From: Dendronephthya gigantea
Taxonomy: Eukaryota > Cnidaria > Anthozoa > Malacalcyonacea > Nephtheidae
Assembly (NCBI RefSeq): GCF_004324835.1
Contig: NW_021163032.1
Location: forward strand, 1,674,001 to 1,738,000
Reading direction: 5' to 3'
Length of the DNA: 64,000 bases
This document shows positions 9,813-23,900 of this stretch, in pieces (the stretch's first letter is position 1; every line of letters starts with the position of its first letter). Made by a program: the position numbers and the translations under genes. Below the pieces are notes generated by a model that saw nothing but the letters and a program-made list of their open reading frames with translations, was not told where the DNA came from and ran no database searches.

Positions 9813-10394
9813 AGAGATGGTTAGAAAAATTCAATCATTGCACGTATTTTAATAATTGTGGCAGCTTGTCGACTTTATTTACATAGATTTTTAGAGAAAA
9901 TATATTAAACATGATTTAAGGCGTGATTAAAAATCAATCCGTATACAACACATTTAAAAATATTGAATTTTCCCCAACTTGTATGAAGATTGTTCGTTTT
10001 TTGTTTAAGATACATACGCAAAATGAATTGTTTGAAAACGTATTCAAAAACTGCTAAACTGCTAAACTCACTAAACTTGACTTAAATCCACTATCTTAAT
10101 TATGTGTTTATATTTATTTGCCTTCCAAAATGACTGTCAAACGAGACCAAAAAATTGCTCAAATAAATATACCTTCAACCTCCACATATTTTGGTACAGC
10201 TTCTTTATTTAACGATCGAATTAATTGAAATGCATTTTAACTATGCTGTCAGCTTTATATAATTAACATGTCGTCGTATAGAATGTGCAGTCGATATGTA
10301 CGAAAGTGGACCGCACCCAATACTGTATTGATAGAACACTCAGTTGGAAGAATTTTTCTTGTATCGGAATGCATGTGTATTCTTTTGCTTGTAG
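9813..10394. other. Sequence upstream of the first visible KAT5 exon
   Basis: AT-rich. I looked for the preceding KAT5 exons (zinc finger and the part of the MYST domain before [13 protein letters not shown]) and did not find them here. The stretch ends in an intron-like polypyrimidine tract and AG at 10393-10394. Confidence 0.5.
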
Positions 10395-12551
<2,157 letters not shown>

Positions 12552-13470
12552 TATCATGTCCCCGAAATCCAGCGCCTTTTCCGTGAAGTTTTGTAAATTT
12601 GTATTTTTTGAATCAATCTCATCTTTCGAACGCCAATGGTGTCTTGTACAGTAGATTCGGTCATCTATAGGCGCTTTACGATTACACCACGAGATCGACA
12701 AAATGGAATAACTTTATAGATTTATAAAGAATAATTTGACTCAGGTGGTTTACAATCCGCCATATTGGTTGATTTTAGAGACATGCACAACTAATTTAAA
12801 CATGCACTCTTGAGCTATTGGTATAGCACGGTGAACATAGTCATCAGTTAAAAAAAATTTAGTTGTTCTCTTGAATGGCAAGAAAAGAGTTTAAAGAAAC
12901 CATCAATATGGCGTAAAACTCTGCCTTTTTAAAATTTTTCTTAATTGCATTTGACTTTTTCAATTTTCAATTATCCATGCTCGATGCTGGTGTAGCATGT
13001 AAGGTTGCATTTTTGTTAATAAAACTACACTATGTTTTGCTCTATAGTTCCGACTTTCTTTAACATGCATGATAGTAATAGTCTGTAAATATTTTACTAA
13101 TACCTTAAAGTTGTCCAAACTCATTTCAATGCATCGAACTGAATATTTGCGATGTATCCGAAAATTTAACAATAAATTGTCGAAATACCGTCAAAGTAAC
13201 TACTGTAATCTATCTAATCGATAAGAAATCGGTGACAAAATTGCCTTCGACAATACCAGAGTGAGTCCAATGCATAAACAAGGTATAAACAGTTGTTCTT
13301 AGAATAAATATTTAAAATGCACTTTAATCTTTACTCTTTACAATTGCTGGCAAATAATTTACACACAATTCTTTATATTACATTAGGTAGCTTTTAAGAC
13401 AATATTTTGGTCAATGTTTTAGCGGTCAGTGTGGTTAGTTTCTGCAAATGTTGTTTGTTTTCACATCGAT
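12552..13470. other. Convergent intergenic KAT5 / POLR3F
   Basis: Tail-to-tail interval holding the 3' ends of KAT5 (plus) and POLR3F (minus). It is AT-rich; I see no gene or recognisable repeat. Confidence 0.5.
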
Positions 13471-16446
13471 TCAGTATTCTAACCATTCTTTCGTATAAAT
13501 ACACGTGCTTGGAGATATAGCGGAACCATCTTCACATTTGTCCACAACCTGAAGAGAATAAGAGAATATTAGTATTGGCTTACTTGCCAGTAGGCTCCGT
13601 GCAGTGAACTCTATATATCAACTGGAACGATAACTTGAAAAAACCACTACCAGGTCTTCCATTTGACAATCACCCAGAAAAAAGACTGGCACTGGTCTTC
13701 ATTCAGTTTCAAATTGGTTTCAAAGATGGCGGCAAAATAACCGTCAGTTATCGTCCAGTCAAATAGAGTTCAGTGACGACGGGACTTTGAACTTACCGGA
13801 CAAACGCCACAAGGCACTCGCACATGTCCCGTTGAAGATACGATGGGCCTAATCGCTCTATAAAGTTTCTTTTGTTTATATTCTCCCAGGCTACTTGATC
13901 CCGCCGATGTATCGTTGACTATAGTTCTTTCTAACTTCCCATCAAATATTAAAGTGTCTAAAATTGTTTCTATGTCTTTGATGGATAACTGGACCTGTGG
14001 AATGACAAAGCCATACAGATTACACTGATATTTACCGTGATCTTATAACAGTTATCCATCTATTTCTGGTAGTAGGAGGAGAGTTGTTTGATAACGGTCT
14101 TTGAGGGGGGGGGGGGCTTATTGGATGATTTAGGGATGGGGGTGTCTCCTGATCAAGGGATTGAAGGGAGGTTGTTTTGGTGACATATAAAGAGCAGCCT
14201 ATAGGGGCCATGGTAATTGAAAAGGGGAGAGGTTATTTTCAAGAGGACTTACAAGCTCACTTCTCATCCCCATCTGGCCGAAACAGGACCTTTCGGTTAT
14301 GTATAAATGATATATTACTTATATTACCAACCTTGCTTATGCCGAGATCGGTGATGTACTTCAATATATCTTGTGAGGAACCATAGGACGCATTTTTATG
14401 TGCAAAAGGATCGCTGGATACCTTCTTTGCATCGGCTGCCTTGGATATACGAAGGTTGAATAGGCGATGAGTATTTCAACTAAACCTGGTTGTGCGCATA
14501 TATTGGGGGGGGGGGGGTTAGGTGTTGCAAAAATTAACCAATAACAAGTTTTGAAAATTAAAACCGTTTGCTTTTACCTTCGTTTGTAAAAATTTAAAGC
14601 ACTGTTGATTGAGCACTTCTACAAATTCCGACTCGAAATCTTGATCGCTGTACCACGAGCCCCCGGTGACAGACTGATCGGGTTCGAGGTTAAACAGCAT
14701 GTACACTTTCTTTTTTGACGCCTAACAAAGAATCCATACGATCGCCCGTATCAACCAAGTACAGATACTAAACTATAAGTAAACTGGACGGCCAACTCGA
14801 TGGGGGTCGACTCGATTCGTTTTATCAAGAACAATGAATGCAAACGTTTGTTGGGTGGGGGTTAATTCGAATGCTCGTTCCTGTTTTTTTTACGATTACA
14901 AGGAAATTGGTTAAATTAGGCAGGGAAACGCTCTAGAGGCGTTAATGTGGCTTCAGATTTAGGAAAGCCCTGGAATATTACCGCTATGGACTTGATGGCT
15001 TTAATCAACTTCTTGCTCTCTAATGTCTTGAGAATCTTGTTTACTTGGGTTAATTGAAGATTGCATTTGTAACGAATGTCGCGTATCCATATTCCTGGAA
15101 GAGCAGACAGTATATTGCCAAAATGAAGACATACAATACCCAGGTAATAGTCAAACTTTGTTTGTTAGAATTCTCTTCCGAGACCATCAAAAACGTAGAT
15201 ATTTCTCTAATATCTCATAAGGCCCGTTTAACACTTGCGATATGAGGTGTGATTTTTCTCTTTTTGTAGATCAACGAGTGATTAGTTACGAATGCTCAAC
15301 GGAATGATCTGATGTATAAGGGCTCTTATTTGAACATCAGTAACTGACTCACTCGTTCACATCTATCAAAAGAAGAAAATCGCGGGAAAAATTGCAAGTG
15401 TAAACAGGCCTTTAGCCAAGTATGGAAAGGAAATCGTACCACAAGTGAACCCTACCCTTATTCCCAGCTTCTTCGATGATCTGATAAATTAACTTTTCTT
15501 CCACTTCAAATCCCTTGACTTTTCTAAAAGTAAAAGAGAACTGAATTCTGAATTTTCGAATTTTGCAGCTAAAGGGCGGTATTTCATATCTCTCCATATT
15601 AGATTATACTGTTTTTTCTGGACTTACGAAACAGATTCACTGTCTTTATATCTGTAAAGCAGCGTTGATCCACTCTTAAGTAACTCCAAACGACCCTGTA
15701 ATGCAAAATGATACCACGTTTATAATAGTACATAATACATAATAAGACTAATAATGGTGGTTCGTCGATGTGAATCACGAAGGTTTCGTGAGAAACACCA
15801 TTAATTTTTCACAAAACAATTGGGAAAAACCAGTGTGTGGTTATATTGTCAAAATACAATACAACAATACATTCTCTAGTGAATACGGCTCAGTAATAAT
15901 GCTGACTTAATGTAAGTCTATGAAAGGAAAGTACCTATTATACCACGGGGCTATACATGAAATAATATATGTGAAACACCAGCTTGAGCTCAACGTAACT
16001 GTATTTTCGTCTATAAGCTCAACAACGTATTCTTTTAATGAAAACTACTTTGGTTGGAAAATAGATTACACATTTATTATAGAAAACCGGAACTGATGTA
16101 CACCATCATAGTTCATGAATAAATATTGTACAGTACTTTCAAGGGGTTGCAAGGCAATAATAAGGCTCGAGTTCACTGCATTTTTCAATTTTAAAGACGT
16201 CCTACGATTAGAACTACAGTTATTGCACCACATGCACCACGTTCTATCAACGAGGATATTATATACCGTGGATAAAAGTCGGTTTATTGCCATAACGCGT
16301 TGCTGCGCTGGTATACTGGGCATACTCTGCTGTATAACAGCATCGGAGATTCCTTTTCCGTTCTCTACGCATAACGCCAGAATTTTGCCTTCGAGATCAA
16401 CAGCTTCGATCGATTCTTGTTTTATTACGATGTCTGCGACCGCCAT
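13471..16446 (-). CDS. POLR3F: RNA polymerase III subunit RPC6
   Basis: Eight exons on the minus strand: 16267-16446, 15628-15695, 15456-15523, 14982-15094, 14578-14721, 14332-14439, 13797-13994 and 13471-13548. They join in phase to 318 residues, against about 316 in human. RPC6 (RPC39) is part of the RPC3-RPC6-RPC7 initiation subcomplex that contacts TFIIIB and opens the promoter. Tandem winged-helix segments are visible: the N-terminal GISDAVIQQSMPSIPAQQRVMAINRLL region, then KLIYQIIEEAGNKGIWIRDIRYK, then the highly conserved QSVTGGSWYSDQDFESEFVE block. The C-terminus has CGVCP...CEDGSAISPSTCIYTKEWLEY, whose cysteines match the Fe-S binding Cys set of the family. It is head-to-head with the methyltransferase-like gene, 421 bp apart. 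Confidence 0.95.
15219..15413. mobile_element. MITE in POLR3F intron
   Basis: Terminal inverted repeats AAGGCCCGTTTAACACTTGC and, at the right end read in reverse complement, AAAGGCCTGTTTACACTTGC. A second internal pair (CTCGTTCACATCTATCAAAA) and a common AGAAGAAAATCGC motif recur in the related sequence at 48959-49118. Non-coding, non-autonomous. Superfamily not assigned. Confidence 0.7.
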
Positions 16447-16867
16447 ATTGCTTTCAGCCGCGACCGGAACAATGGACTGGAACTAGGAATTCATTTTCGA
16501 AAAATTGAGTCCCAGGGGGGGAGTGTATAAATATTCCAGTTTTATTATCAGTTAACTGTGGTACTTCATGTATCAAGGTGAGGGTGTTTAATATACCAAT
16601 TATTATAGGATGCTACTAGTTTTTTGAGCTTTAGCAGTCGATGCATTGATATCATACATTATTAAGAGGGAGAGGTTAATATGGGGTATACAACCCGTTT
16701 ACCCCTGAATTGGCAAAGAAAGTACCTTTTTCATAATCCTATGTTCAAAAAGCTATTAAATGATTGTAATCGCAAGCTCCGTACAATGCCATTGTTTCTG
16801 GTTGTAATTTATGTGCTACCCCTGATCTTTTCATATTGCTTGATTTCCAGTGATATCTCAATCCAGA
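16447..16867. promoter_or_regulatory. Divergent promoter interval POLR3F / methyltransferase
   Basis: 421 bp separate the two head-to-head start codons. Both genes must start transcription within or near this interval, so a shared bidirectional promoter is likely (inference). No TATA box in a convincing position is visible; there is a run of G at 16517-16522. Confidence 0.5.
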
Positions 16868-19244
16868 ATGGATGACCAGACAAGTACCAGTGCCACTCTC
16901 AGTATTGCCAAGCAACAGTTTGTCTCGCTGTTATCCAGCTTGCCACCAGCTGAAAGCAAGGATTTTCTAGATTGGATAATCGAACAACACTCTTTGCTAA
17001 GGAGCGATGAAACAATGCCACATGATTCCCATAAAAATTGTTTATCCAATGCATATCAACATTGTGTATCTGGAGAGGAAACATTGCAGGCCATTATTGA
17101 AGATCTCCGTGGAAGATTACCTCTGAGTGGTATCTGTAGTTCAGAAACCATGTTTAAGCCAGAAATCGGTCAGGTATATATTATGCAATATGTTTTTTAT
17201 CAAAGAGCGGCATCAAATGTTTACAACCAAATATAATTACTGAACTATAATTAAACTGGACAGTCAACGTAAGGGGGGCGGCAATGAAATATTAAGTAGT
17301 TTTGTCAATGGTTGATGGATATGATCCCACCCACTTACATTCTATTGGTGCCATAGACCTGATTCTTATTGATATGTCCTAGGCTGCCGATGATAAATTT
17401 TGTATGGCAACTTGATATAGTCATAGTGACAGAACCTTTAAATGAATGTCTGAAGAATTGAACCAGTTTCTATTTTGTAGAACTCAGACTGTAATCCAGC
17501 CACAACAGCAGTGATTGATTCATTTCTATATGATGATGATGATATTGACCTGCTATGTGCAAACAATCAGTTCAGTAGAAATTATTGTAGAGAATGTGGA
17601 TCACACAATACAAATCCTTTAAGTAAGTTAAAGATATTTTTTCAAACTACAAACCATAGGACATTCTAACCCTTAATACATCATTTAATTCATTCTAGAC
17701 TTAACTTTGGTTTAATTATTAACTAAAAACTCTTCATAATTAGCTTTATATATTTCATGAAATACTCTACATAATGTTAAGCAAATAAATTTGTTTTCCA
17801 ATGGAGAAAATGTTATCATTTGTGCCCATTTTGATTCTGCTTCTTTCACCATAGATAGGTAGCCCAGGTTTTTATTACTATTTATTATCCAATATGGCGT
17901 CGTTTGCAGCGCATGCGCAGGACCAATTCCTGGGTTATCTATGCTTTCACTAGACAGTTCCAGACAATCTTATGCTATTAGTCAAGTAATAATGCACATC
18001 TTTTTCCCTGTCTTTTTAGCATTAATTTCTCATTCCATGTCCACTATACAAATGAAATACATCTTCAAAACAGTGCTACCAAGATTATCAGCAGATTATA
18101 CCAATGCAACAATAATAGACATTGGCTCAAGATTAGGCGCTGTACTCTATTATGTAAGTTCTGTGATTTTGCTTATACTGTTCATGAACATCATGTTCAG
18201 TTCATTTTTGCACATCCATTTTCCTTTTCATTTTATAGGCTTATTATTTTAGCAAATTCAAGAGAATTGTTGGAATTGAAATGAACACAGAACTTTGCCA
18301 AATCCAAAATGAAGTCATTCAAAAATATGGACTTGGAAACCGTATTGAGGTGAAAATCTGTACATATCTGCACATACCAAGTGATACTGGTAGTACAACA
18401 TTTATCAGTATTGAGTGTTTTATTAAAATGTAAATAAGTCTTTTTCTCTTCAGACTGTTTGTAGCGATGTGTGTAATGTTGGTGAACTTTTGCATCAAGG
18501 TATAAGAGTTTTTCCAATCTTTCGCAAGGCATCCATAAAGGATTAACGCTAGCAGAGTTACCTTAATTCTCTTAATTTGTAGCGGATGTAATTTTGTTGA
18601 ACAATACCTTTGAGTTCTTTCTACAAAGAAGTGTCCAGATAAGGTGGGGAAAATAAAAATAATACTAAATGATTATATAGCAGTGCCCTTTTACTGACCT
18701 ATTAAAAACAGAAAAAATGGAAAACAGGGCCTACAACAGAAGGAGGTTCAAGGTTGTCTAAAGCAAACCAATTTGGGATCATGAATTAATTAAACATGTT
18801 TTTCAATTCTCCATTTAGCACTTGGAAAAACATAAGACAAAATATTTGTAAGCCAGGATGTTTATTGATTGCTGTCCCAAGCTTGGAGGAATCAATATGT
18901 ATAGGAGATGGAAGACAGGTTAGTCCTAATGTGTTGGGATAACTATAAAATAAACCACTAATTTAATATGAAACTGAAAATAGTGGTTCTGATGTGATCT
19001 TAGTGTAAAAATTGATGTCAATTTATTGCAACTCAATCTTATTAGGGTTATTAGCAACATGTATCCATTGCTGGATTGCCTTTTTTGAGGGATTTTACAT
19101 TTCGAATTTCTTTTCTTGCAGCCAATATTGGACCTACAAAGTTGGGTTATTCCACTAAATGTGGATGCAGGTGAACTGGCAATAGATTATTCAGTAGATG
19201 ATATTGATGAACTCAATGGAATACATTTTTACAAAGTAAAATAA
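16868..19244 (+). CDS. SAM-dependent methyltransferase-like protein, unnamed family
   Basis: Eight exons, 16868-17173, 17481-17622, 18020-18153, 18239-18349, 18454-18499, 18583-18643, 18819-18918 and 19122-19244, join in phase to 340 residues. The ATG at 16868 (MDDQTSTSATLS) is chosen; the preceding frame only opens from a GTG. Residues about 1-125 are a helical N-terminal part. A short CxxC (YCRECGSHNT) precedes a class I Rossmann fold: TIIDIGSRLGAVLYY is motif I, RIVGIEMN with its acidic residue follows beta-2, IEVVCSDV-like text gives TVCSDVCNV, ADVILLNNTFEFFL is motif IV, and CLLIAVPSLEES is a late strand. I do not know a named orthologue; the substrate is unknown. It is divergent from POLR3F and convergent with the TMEM179-like gene, 139 bp from its stop. 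Confidence 0.8.
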
Positions 19245-19383
19245 ACATTCATGGGATTGAAAACAATATTTTTTTCTGGAGGAACATTTTTTACAATGGC
19301 CAAAAAAATAAATAACTATTTACAAAAATTTTATCTTAATTTAATTACGATTGTTTCAATGAAATATGCATATTATTCAAGTT

Positions 19384-20277
19384 CTATATCCAAACTGTTT
19401 TTAACAATAAAAATATTGTTGAAATTGAAGACCACAAAAGACAAACCTAAAAAATAGAGAAGGTGAACTTATAGTCAAAGTGTAGTTGGGTTATGCACCC
19501 AGATCCACTTAGTATATATTTTTTCTAATGTCAGACAATTTTACTCACAAATGGAAAACACTGAACACTTACATCAGATCATTTACACATTGGAATATTT
19601 TGCTGCCTACCTCAGTTATAAGATAATAGTAGTAAGTATTATAACAGCTGGAATATTTTGGGGTGTAAGATTTCCAGTCAATAAGAAGTGAGGGAGTGTG
19701 GTAACATCTAGGGAAAAGAACAAAGCATGAATTGGATTGCACACTGCAATTAATGCAGAAACATGCACAGATTTGACCTTTAATGACTTTCATGGGTGGC
19801 TACTGGCTACTTACCTGACAACTTTAAAAGAGCTACAAAACTGGTGCCAACCAAGGATGACAAAAAATGTTGTTATCACAGCAGTTGCACTCATGCAAAA
19901 CATCGCCTTTGACTTTTCAGACCTCGACAAGCTGGATATTACAATAGTTAATATTAAAAATAAATCCAATGAAGAAAATAGGGGTTTCCCCATTCGTTTC
20001 AAAATACGCGTTACCTTTCAAATGAAACTCCCAGCAGGGGACGCCTTAGTAGCATTACGATGCAGGCAAAAACCGATGATAATCCATAGGCTATCAACAT
20101 ATAGCACCAACCAATAAAACCACCATCTAAAACTCGTTCGATTTCATAAATTCTAGCAAAGAGCAAGCATTGTTTGCATTCGACCAGGCCGACAATTTGC
20201 AAGATTACAGCTAGTAATTGCACTAGTATAAGGGTTACCAAAACCACAGTCCGAAACGTCAGAGCTTTGGAAATCAT
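19384..20277 (-). CDS. TMEM179-like four-TM membrane protein
   Basis: Four exons on the minus strand, 20015-20277, 19815-19931, 19611-19707 and 19384-19446, join in phase to 179 residues. TM1 is VVLVTLILVQLLAVILQIVG, then CKQCLLFARIYE, TM2 GWCYMLIAYGLSSVFACIVML, TM3 AMFCMSATAVITTFFVILGW, then HQFCSSF, a Cys-containing loop (SSCYNTYYYYLITE), and TM4 VCLLWSSISTIFLLL. Order and features (a GRCLLF-like motif after TM1, a WxQFC-type Cys after TM3, a final W-rich TM) resemble the TMEM179/TMEM179B family, which is somewhat longer. The last exon is short and is the least certain. It is divergent from presenilin (658 bp between starts) and convergent with the methyltransferase-like gene. Function unknown. 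Confidence 0.62.
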
Positions 20278-20935
20278 CGATTTCTATGCACATTTGAAAA
20301 TAACAAAAATTTAAGATGAAAAATTCTATATGAAATTGCCTGATTTCGAAATTGTGACATTCCAATGCCGTACTCGTTCCACCAACCAACTCGTGCTGTT
20401 AATTTACATCATTCAGGATGACGTGATGTTTGGAGGTGAATGTGGAAAATTATTGATATTATCAATATTGATGCACGTATTAACCTCCGGGGTGCAAATC
20501 AAAAACGTACCCCACGAGAAAGGTTTTTTCTTCACAAGAGGTCCAGGCCTATGCCCTCAATAAGGCTCAATTATGGTCAAAGGCATTGGCACCTGGTATT
20601 GGAGCTGGAGAAACATGACCCCCTACCGGCCCTACGTTTACAGTGTTATGCCTAATAGTCCCCACTCTGCAAAAGAAAATAATAAAAAAGGCTTGTTGAT
20701 GTAAAAACGATTTTCTGTTTACAAAATAGTCAAATAGACGCATTGATTGCACTCATTTCTGCTCCAGGAGGATGATGTTTAATGGGACACGCGCTGCATG
20801 GCGGGATACAAGCCCTTCATTGGAGGTAACATGAAGTACCGCAGATAATACGGGGATAAGCGAAGGAATCAATCTCGAAAATCTTAATAAAGATATCCGT
20901 TTTTACAAGAAAGAAACTAATTTTTTAGTTATGTT
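20278..20935. promoter_or_regulatory. Divergent promoter interval TMEM179-like / presenilin
   Basis: 658 bp between two head-to-head start codons. The open frames inside it have no family resemblance. A bidirectional promoter plus 5' UTRs is the likely content (inference). Confidence 0.45.
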
Positions 20936-23900
20936 ATGAGTGACAGCGAAGCCGACGAAAACACCTGTCTCATGTCTAGTGAATCTACTTCGCAGCTGTG
21001 TGAAAATAACAGTGATCCTACGACGATGGAGCGAGATTTGGTAAGTAGATCTGGTACATATAAACTTTTTATCTTTCTTGTATGATGACATTAAACTTTC
21101 CTTGTATTAAAACCCTAAAACACTTTTCTTGTATTAAAACCATAAGAACTACAGGCTTATCAAGATTATATCTCTAAGAGAATGAGGTTTTGCTTTGGTT
21201 TCTAATATAAAAGAGCCATGCCTCAATTATTGAACTAAAAAATGCGAGAAACTTGTGTAAACTGTTGAACTTTGTTTTAATTTTTTTTTACATGAGCATT
21301 CAATAAAATTGTCATGCGATCTTTTGCTCTTTTTTATGTTTACGATTGTCTTTGCGGCATCTTTTTTAAAATTGTTTGTTTTCAAAAGGGATTCAGTCAT
21401 TGATTTAAATTGAAATTAAGTTTCAAAACTTGGTTACTTCAATGCAGAATATGACATTTATAAACTTTCTGATTCAGGCTGTTAAGGCTATTCTGATTCA
21501 GCTTGCGTAAAAAGCTAGTTGAAAAAATTTTAAAACAGGGTGCCTTAATTGATACTCAGAAAAAATATTTATAAATTGTGCCTCTCTAAAAATAAACTTA
21601 CATGTGTAAGTTACATGTAATATGTAGTGTTGGACCATTTGCAAGACTTGAAACAAAAATTTGCAATATTGGCTTACGTTCAAAATGAAAACAAGAAAAA
21701 TCCTCTGTAAAATTCTGGGTCTGTGTCTTATAGCACATCCACTACCCAGTTAGAACCTCTATTGCAATTTAATTTTCCCAAAATTTGTATGAACATTTAA
21801 CAATTATTGGATGAGGTTGAGTGTGATATTGAGAATTATCAAGCCGAAGTTTGCGTTATCTGCCGAAGCGAAGCTGAGGCGGATAACGCAAACTGAGGCT
21901 TGATAATTCTCGATATCATGCGGAAACCGAATTCAATAATTGTTTTATTATGTACTTCCTTTTTAAAGAGGAAGTTTGACAACAAACTAGCGGCAAAAAA
22001 TTACGTCACCTACGGGTAATTTTCAATGTCGTGTAGGTGGCAAGACATTGAGAATTATCTGTAGGTTTTTAGCCAATCACAATCGAGATTGCATTAGTAA
22101 TGCATAATAATTTGAATTATTCTCATCAAAAACACTAGCTCACATTAATTTAAAAGCATAGCGAACCTAAATGTTGTTATTTATTCAGGCAACACAATGT
22201 ATTTCAAAAAGTATGAAAGTTCAAAATGTAAACTAACCATTTGTTTATGAACGCCGCAGGTTTAGTAAACCATTTCTATCAAAACAAATCCACAAATACA
22301 TTTGCTATTCTTGACAACCCCTGCTTAATGTGTAATAGGATGAACAGACAAATGAAGATATTGAGAGATTGAATCGCTTGAGGAGGCGGAGGCAACAGAC
22401 AGACAATGATGCCGATGGCACATCACGAAGTAACAGACAAAGTGAAAGCAACTCCAATGAAGACGAAGAGTATGATGAGGAAGAGGAGTTGAAATATGGT
22501 TTCAAAAGTGTTATGATGTTAATCATTCCTGTTTCTGTTTGCTTGTTTGTTGTCGTTGCAACAGTTGTTTCCGTAACATACTATTCCCGAAGTTCAGGGC
22601 AATATCTGTGAGTTTCAACTTCTTATTTGACAGCCCCATTCAAAACCTCAGATTATCACTTTCAATCATTTTAACACTGTTAACCACCTACTACTAGAAA
22701 TATCTGGCTTAACTTGCACTTTTCTATATAAAGTTTTGTTTAATTAATTCATCAAGTCTAAAGCCGGTTTTCCACTAGCGATATTTTTCGCGCGAAGCGA
22801 CTTTAATCCATTGTATTCGAGCAATTTGTTCCAGATGGTTGCTGTTGAGAGCTCTGAGACAAAAGCAAAATGTCGCTTCGCGCGAAAAATATCGCTAGTT
22901 GAAAACCGACTTAATTCATCTGAGTTATCTGACAATATCTGAATGACAAATTCATTTTCCCAACAGTTTTAAATGTGCTATTGGAATTGTCACCAATACC
23001 TTCTTTTCTAAAAACTTGTAGGGCATATTTTGATTTCTATATTAGTAACTAGATTGGGACAGTAAAGTTTAAAATGTGCATGATGCAGAAAAAATATTTC
23101 CATTCATTAAACATATGACATGGGGCATCTTGTTTATTACAATAATATCTTTTCAGAATTTACACACCATTTCATGAACAGGAGGGAATCTCAACTGCTG
23201 AAAAAGCTGGCCATGCATTCCTTAATGCCATCATAGTTATTGGAGTTGTGTTAGGGATGACTGTTATCTTGGTCATTTTATATCTGAAAAAGTGTTATAA
23301 GGTTAGATCAGAGTTAATTCTTGCAAACAGATGTCCCCAAAATTACCTGGTATCTGTTTACATCAGACTGTTTTAAGAGGTTTCAAGAACCTAATAAAGT
23401 ACCAATTGATAGATGGGAAATGATTTATTCCTATGTTGTTCTTGTTTGACAGATTATTGCTGGTTGGTTAATCCTGTCATCTTTATTACTGTTGTTCTTC
23501 TTTAGTTTTATATACATACAGTAAGTTGAATGGTAGAGATTTAAAAAGACTAATATAAGTAACATGCATACATAAAAACAAATCAACCTGGATGGCATAT
23601 TTCTGTCATTCAGAAGTGGAATTTTAAAATAAAAAAAAATAATGACAGATTTAATGAAATGTTGATTTTTCCAGGGAGCTATTACAAGTGTATAACATAG
23701 CAATGGATTATTTTACATTATCAATCATTATTTGGAATTTTGGTGTGGTGGGTATGGTATGTATCCACTGGAAAGGACCACTCTTCCTTCAGCAAATATA
23801 TCTCATTCTCGTCAGTGCATTGATGGTAAGTACAAAGATAAGATATAGAGTCTTGGGGCAATGAATAGATCTTTTTGGTAATTACGTCACAGCGTTATCG

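Noticed and set aside
17690-17720. Extra exon of the methyltransferase-like gene after an AG at about 17698
   Set aside because: It would add five codons and then a stop; skipping to the acceptor before 18020 keeps the frame and the family-like continuation.
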